A stretch of DNA of 64,000 nt from Saccharibacillus sp. CPCC 101409 (GTDB lineage: Bacteria > Bacillota > Bacilli > Paenibacillales > Paenibacillaceae). Shown in pieces: positions 62,314-64,000 of this stretch. The position numbers were made by a program, and so were the translations under genes. Below the pieces are notes generated by a model. That model was not told where the DNA came from, ran no database searches, and saw only the letters and a program-made list of their open reading frames with translations. The stretch is from the NCBI RefSeq assembly GCF_030518235.1, contig NZ_JAULSA010000004.1, positions 425,464 through 489,463 of the forward strand, given 5' to 3'. Numbering within the stretch: the stretch's first letter is position 1; the number at the start of each line of letters is the position of its first letter.

Positions 62314-62414
62314 GATGAATCGCCTCTATTCTTACTTCATAGTACAACGCAAAGTCTTAAAGCACTTAACCCTTTGTCTGGTCTAGCTTTTAAATATGTT
62401 TTCCGGTATTACGT

Positions 62415-62506
62415 ATAACGTTCCTGTATTCACGACTCGACGCATGTCGGGTGTCCGGCGAATGCCGGGCCAAGGACGAATGTCCGCAGCGTGAATATTA
62501 TGCTAT
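62415..62506 (+). repeat. R1 structured repeat, copy e
   Basis: Best copy: outer stem TATTCACG/CGTGAATA perfect (8 bp), arm I ACTCGAC/GTCGGGT around gcat (7 bp with one wobble), arm II GTCCGGC/GCCGGGC around gaat (7 bp), arm III GGAC/GTCC around gaat (4 bp). Ends ATAAC and GCTAT. Confidence 0.9.
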
Positions 62507-62522
62507 CTAATGGATACGACTT

Positions 62523-63125
62523 CTATGAGACGCTAGCATTTCTTTCACTCAATTTCTTAAATACCAAATATTCTTTATCGGACTCAATAAAATTTAAAAT
62601 CTCTTCGGCACATTCTGTTGGATTCAATTCTTCTGTATTTATTTCAAGATCATACTCATTAAAACGATATACGTTGTCGTACTGAGAACTTGCTAATCCA
62701 ATATTTCGATTTCCCCTTATTTGTTCTCTTCTCATGAGTTCTTCTTTCGAACATAATACGCCTACGAACAATGTAGGCTGCTCGGAAAGCACATCCAAAC
62801 ACTGATTAAATCGTTTATCATTATCCATGACTGTATCCACGATTACGTTCAAACCCATTTCCGAAAACAATTTAATGGTCGAGTAGTACATGTTAAGTAT
62901 AGAATCGTCAACGATTTGCGAGACAACTTGAGGATCTATTTCTCTTGGAAGCTCGTTTGGAAGTTTATTGTTAACAAAATTATTGTAATTATTAAAAAAA
63001 TCGTCTATTGATAAATGATGAAAAAGAATCTTTTTCTGACTCATTAATTTAGTCGAAATACTAGTTTTTCCTGAACTTGAAGTTCCATTAAACAGCACAA
63101 TTATCCCTTGCTTCAAGTAGATCAC
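62523..63125 (-). CDS. chloramphenicol-phosphotransferase-like P-loop kinase
   Basis: 200 residues from GTG 63125. IIVLFNGTSSSGKTSI gives Walker A at 14-22; HHLSIDDFFNNYNNF and VLCSKEELMRREQIRGNRN match the CPT family (catalytic Asp and lid Arg residues). Low GC. Members phosphorylate chloramphenicol, but many relatives have other roles. Start could be a downstream TTG. Ends 17 bp from R1e. Confidence 0.82.
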   Translation of the reverse strand: MIYLKQGIIVLFNGTSSSGKTSISTKLMSQKKILFHHLSIDDFFNNYNNFVNNKLPNELPREIDPQVVSQIVDDSILNMYYSTIKLFSEMGLNVIVDTVMDNDKRFNQCLDVLSEQPTLFVGVLCSKEELMRREQIRGNRNIGLASSQYDNVYRFNEYDLEINTEELNPTECAEEILNFIESDKEYLVFKKLSERNASVS

Positions 63126-63155
63126 CCTTTTTTATCAAATTTACGTATCTTTCAG

Positions 63156-63247
63156 ATAACGTTCCTGTATTCACGACTCGACGTATGTCGGGTGTCCAGC
63201 GAATGCCGGGCCAAGGACGAATGTCCGCAGCGCGAATATTATGTTAT
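63156..63247 (+). repeat. R1 structured repeat, copy f
   Basis: ATAAC/GTTAT ends, arm I ACTCGAC/GTCGGGT around gtat, arm II GTCCAGC/GCCGGGC with one mismatch, arm III GGAC/GTCC. Outer stem TATTCACG with CGCGAATA has one mismatch. Confidence 0.88.
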
Positions 63248-63403
63248 AGGAGGGATCGTTCTTCTTCAATATTTCCTATATGCCCTTATCATTCTCTAAG
63301 GTTCAACTCTTTACCCAATTTCCCTTATCCCGTTTTTCAATTTTCTTTTATTTCAATCTACGCATCCATGTTATAATGATCTCTACGAAAGGTGGGATTG
63401 TTT

Positions 63404-63694
63404 GTGGAACAAACTCTTAATCAGATCCTTCAAGAACTTCAAGCCCTTAGACAAGATGTTCAACAATTAAACCAGAATCAAATGCTTTTGGATCAGAATC
63501 AAAAACAAATGTCTATTCAAATTCACAGTATTTATCAATCTACTGTTCGCCTAGAGAATGGACAACCTAAAGATATCTTTGCCCTCTTAGAAAAAGTCCA
63601 TAACAATTTTACGGATAAAGATTCTGAGGTTGCCGCTTTGAATAAACGGATTTTTCGTTTGGAATCCGAATTCGAAAAATTCAATAGACAATGA
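63404..63694 (+). CDS. small coiled-coil protein of cassette array
   Basis: 96 residues from GTG 63404, 8 nt after AAAGGTGG. Heptad-like helix with many Gln/Leu (QTLNQILQELQALRQDVQQL, NQNQMLLDQNQKQMSIQ), then SEVAALNKRIFRLESEFEKF. Probably a coiled-coil oligomer; no function known. It is the only rightward gene in the array, so opposite to the other cassettes. Confidence 0.75.
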   Translation: MEQTLNQILQELQALRQDVQQLNQNQMLLDQNQKQMSIQIHSIYQSTVRLENGQPKDIFALLEKVHNNFTDKDSEVAALNKRIFRLESEFEKFNRQ

Positions 63695-63750
63695 GAACTT
63701 GTAGTCATTCAATGTGAATGACTCTATTTTTTAGGTTTTCGATCTTTCCT

Positions 63751-63841
63751 ATAACGTTCCTGTATTCACGACCCAGCGTATGCTGGGTGTCCGGCGTATG
63801 CCGGACCAAGGACGAATGTCCGCAGCGCGAATATGATGTTG
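63751..63841 (+). repeat. R1 structured repeat, copy g
   Basis: Arm I ACCCAGC/GCTGGGT around gtat is perfect and arm II GTCCGGC/GCCGGAC around gtat is perfect; relative to copy e, paired bases changed on both sides. Arm III GGAC/GTCC. Right end leads into R2. Confidence 0.9.
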
Positions 63842-63844
63842 GTA

Positions 63845-63934
63845 TTCTCAGTTCATCCCCGGCTCGTTCGGAGATGAACTTTTTCTTTATACTGGAGAAA
63901 ACACTGGGCTAAATAACGCATGTTTTGTTGGGAC
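63845..63934 (+). repeat. R2 repeat, right copy
   Basis: Same block as at 59292-59382 with small differences: CCCGGCTCGTTCGGAGATGA, TTATACTGGAG and ATAACGCATGTTTTG. It follows R1g, as the left copy follows the R1b fragment. Confidence 0.8.
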
Positions 63935-64000
63935 GCAGATCCCGTCACCTAAAGTGTTAGATGCCCACGCCTTTTGTTCCTACCCCGATTCAGCGGGTTG

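Noticed and set aside
58787..63841. CRISPR array
   Set aside because: R1 copies are about 92 bp, spaced by whole genes of variable size, and internally folded; no short regular spacers and no cas genes.
58787..63841. Classical integron attC sites
   Set aside because: Core ends do not match the attC consensus in most copies and no IntI gene is visible; only the layout is similar.

Overview
The window looks like the chromosome of a moderately high-GC Paenibacillaceae member (Paenibacillus or Saccharibacillus type). The reasons are very strong GGAGG ribosome sites, many GTG and TTG starts, compact U-tailed terminators, S-layer homology domains, a YheC/YheD pair, FusB-type proteins and many MerR/TetR/AraC regulators. 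This placement is inferred from gene content only. I see no rRNA, tRNA, CRISPR array, prophage or recombinase gene.

Layout. 1-2.3 kb: a GH78 alpha-L-rhamnosidase running off the left edge, divergent from an AraC regulator. 2.3-10.9 kb: small cytosolic proteins (isochorismatase-like hydrolase, P-loop protein, VOC, GrpB), a small membrane gene split by a 104-bp inverted-repeat element, and a CPA1 cation/proton antiporter. 11-23 kb: a GH36 alpha-galactosidase, a secreted TIM-barrel-like protein, many hypotheticals, a C39-like protein, and an OYE flavin oxidoreductase divergent from a MerR regulator, with a 160-bp MITE downstream. 23.3-29.6 kb: a probable operon of a GNAT, three phage-tail-collar (MdpB-like) proteins and a 1391-aa surface protein with seven 104-residue Ig-like repeats and SLH domains. 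29.9-33.4 kb: tandem YheC/YheD ATP-grasp genes, then a MerR plus MmpS-like lipoprotein. 33.4-36.5 kb: two FusB-type EF-G-binding proteins, one behind a structured leader and one at the end of a four-gene operon. 37-44.8 kb: regulator/enzyme pairs with clear operators (MerR-SDR, TetR-SDR, ABC exporter-TetR).

44.9-58.6 kb holds many short accessory genes, several broken (HAD, DUF4085-like, P-loop kinase), together with an FAD monooxygenase, an APH-fold kinase and a secreted beta-helix protein.

58.7-64 kb differs from the rest. It is visibly AT-rich and carries small unrelated genes (retropepsin-like pair, chloramphenicol-phosphotransferase-like kinase, Doc remnant, coiled-coil protein). These are separated by same-oriented copies of a ~92-bp element (called R1 here) that folds into a closing stem plus three short tetraloop arms, with compensatory changes between copies. 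A second repeat (R2) flanks most of the array. It resembles a gene-cassette array with attC-like structured sites but no integrase in view, and is the best candidate for an undescribed system here.
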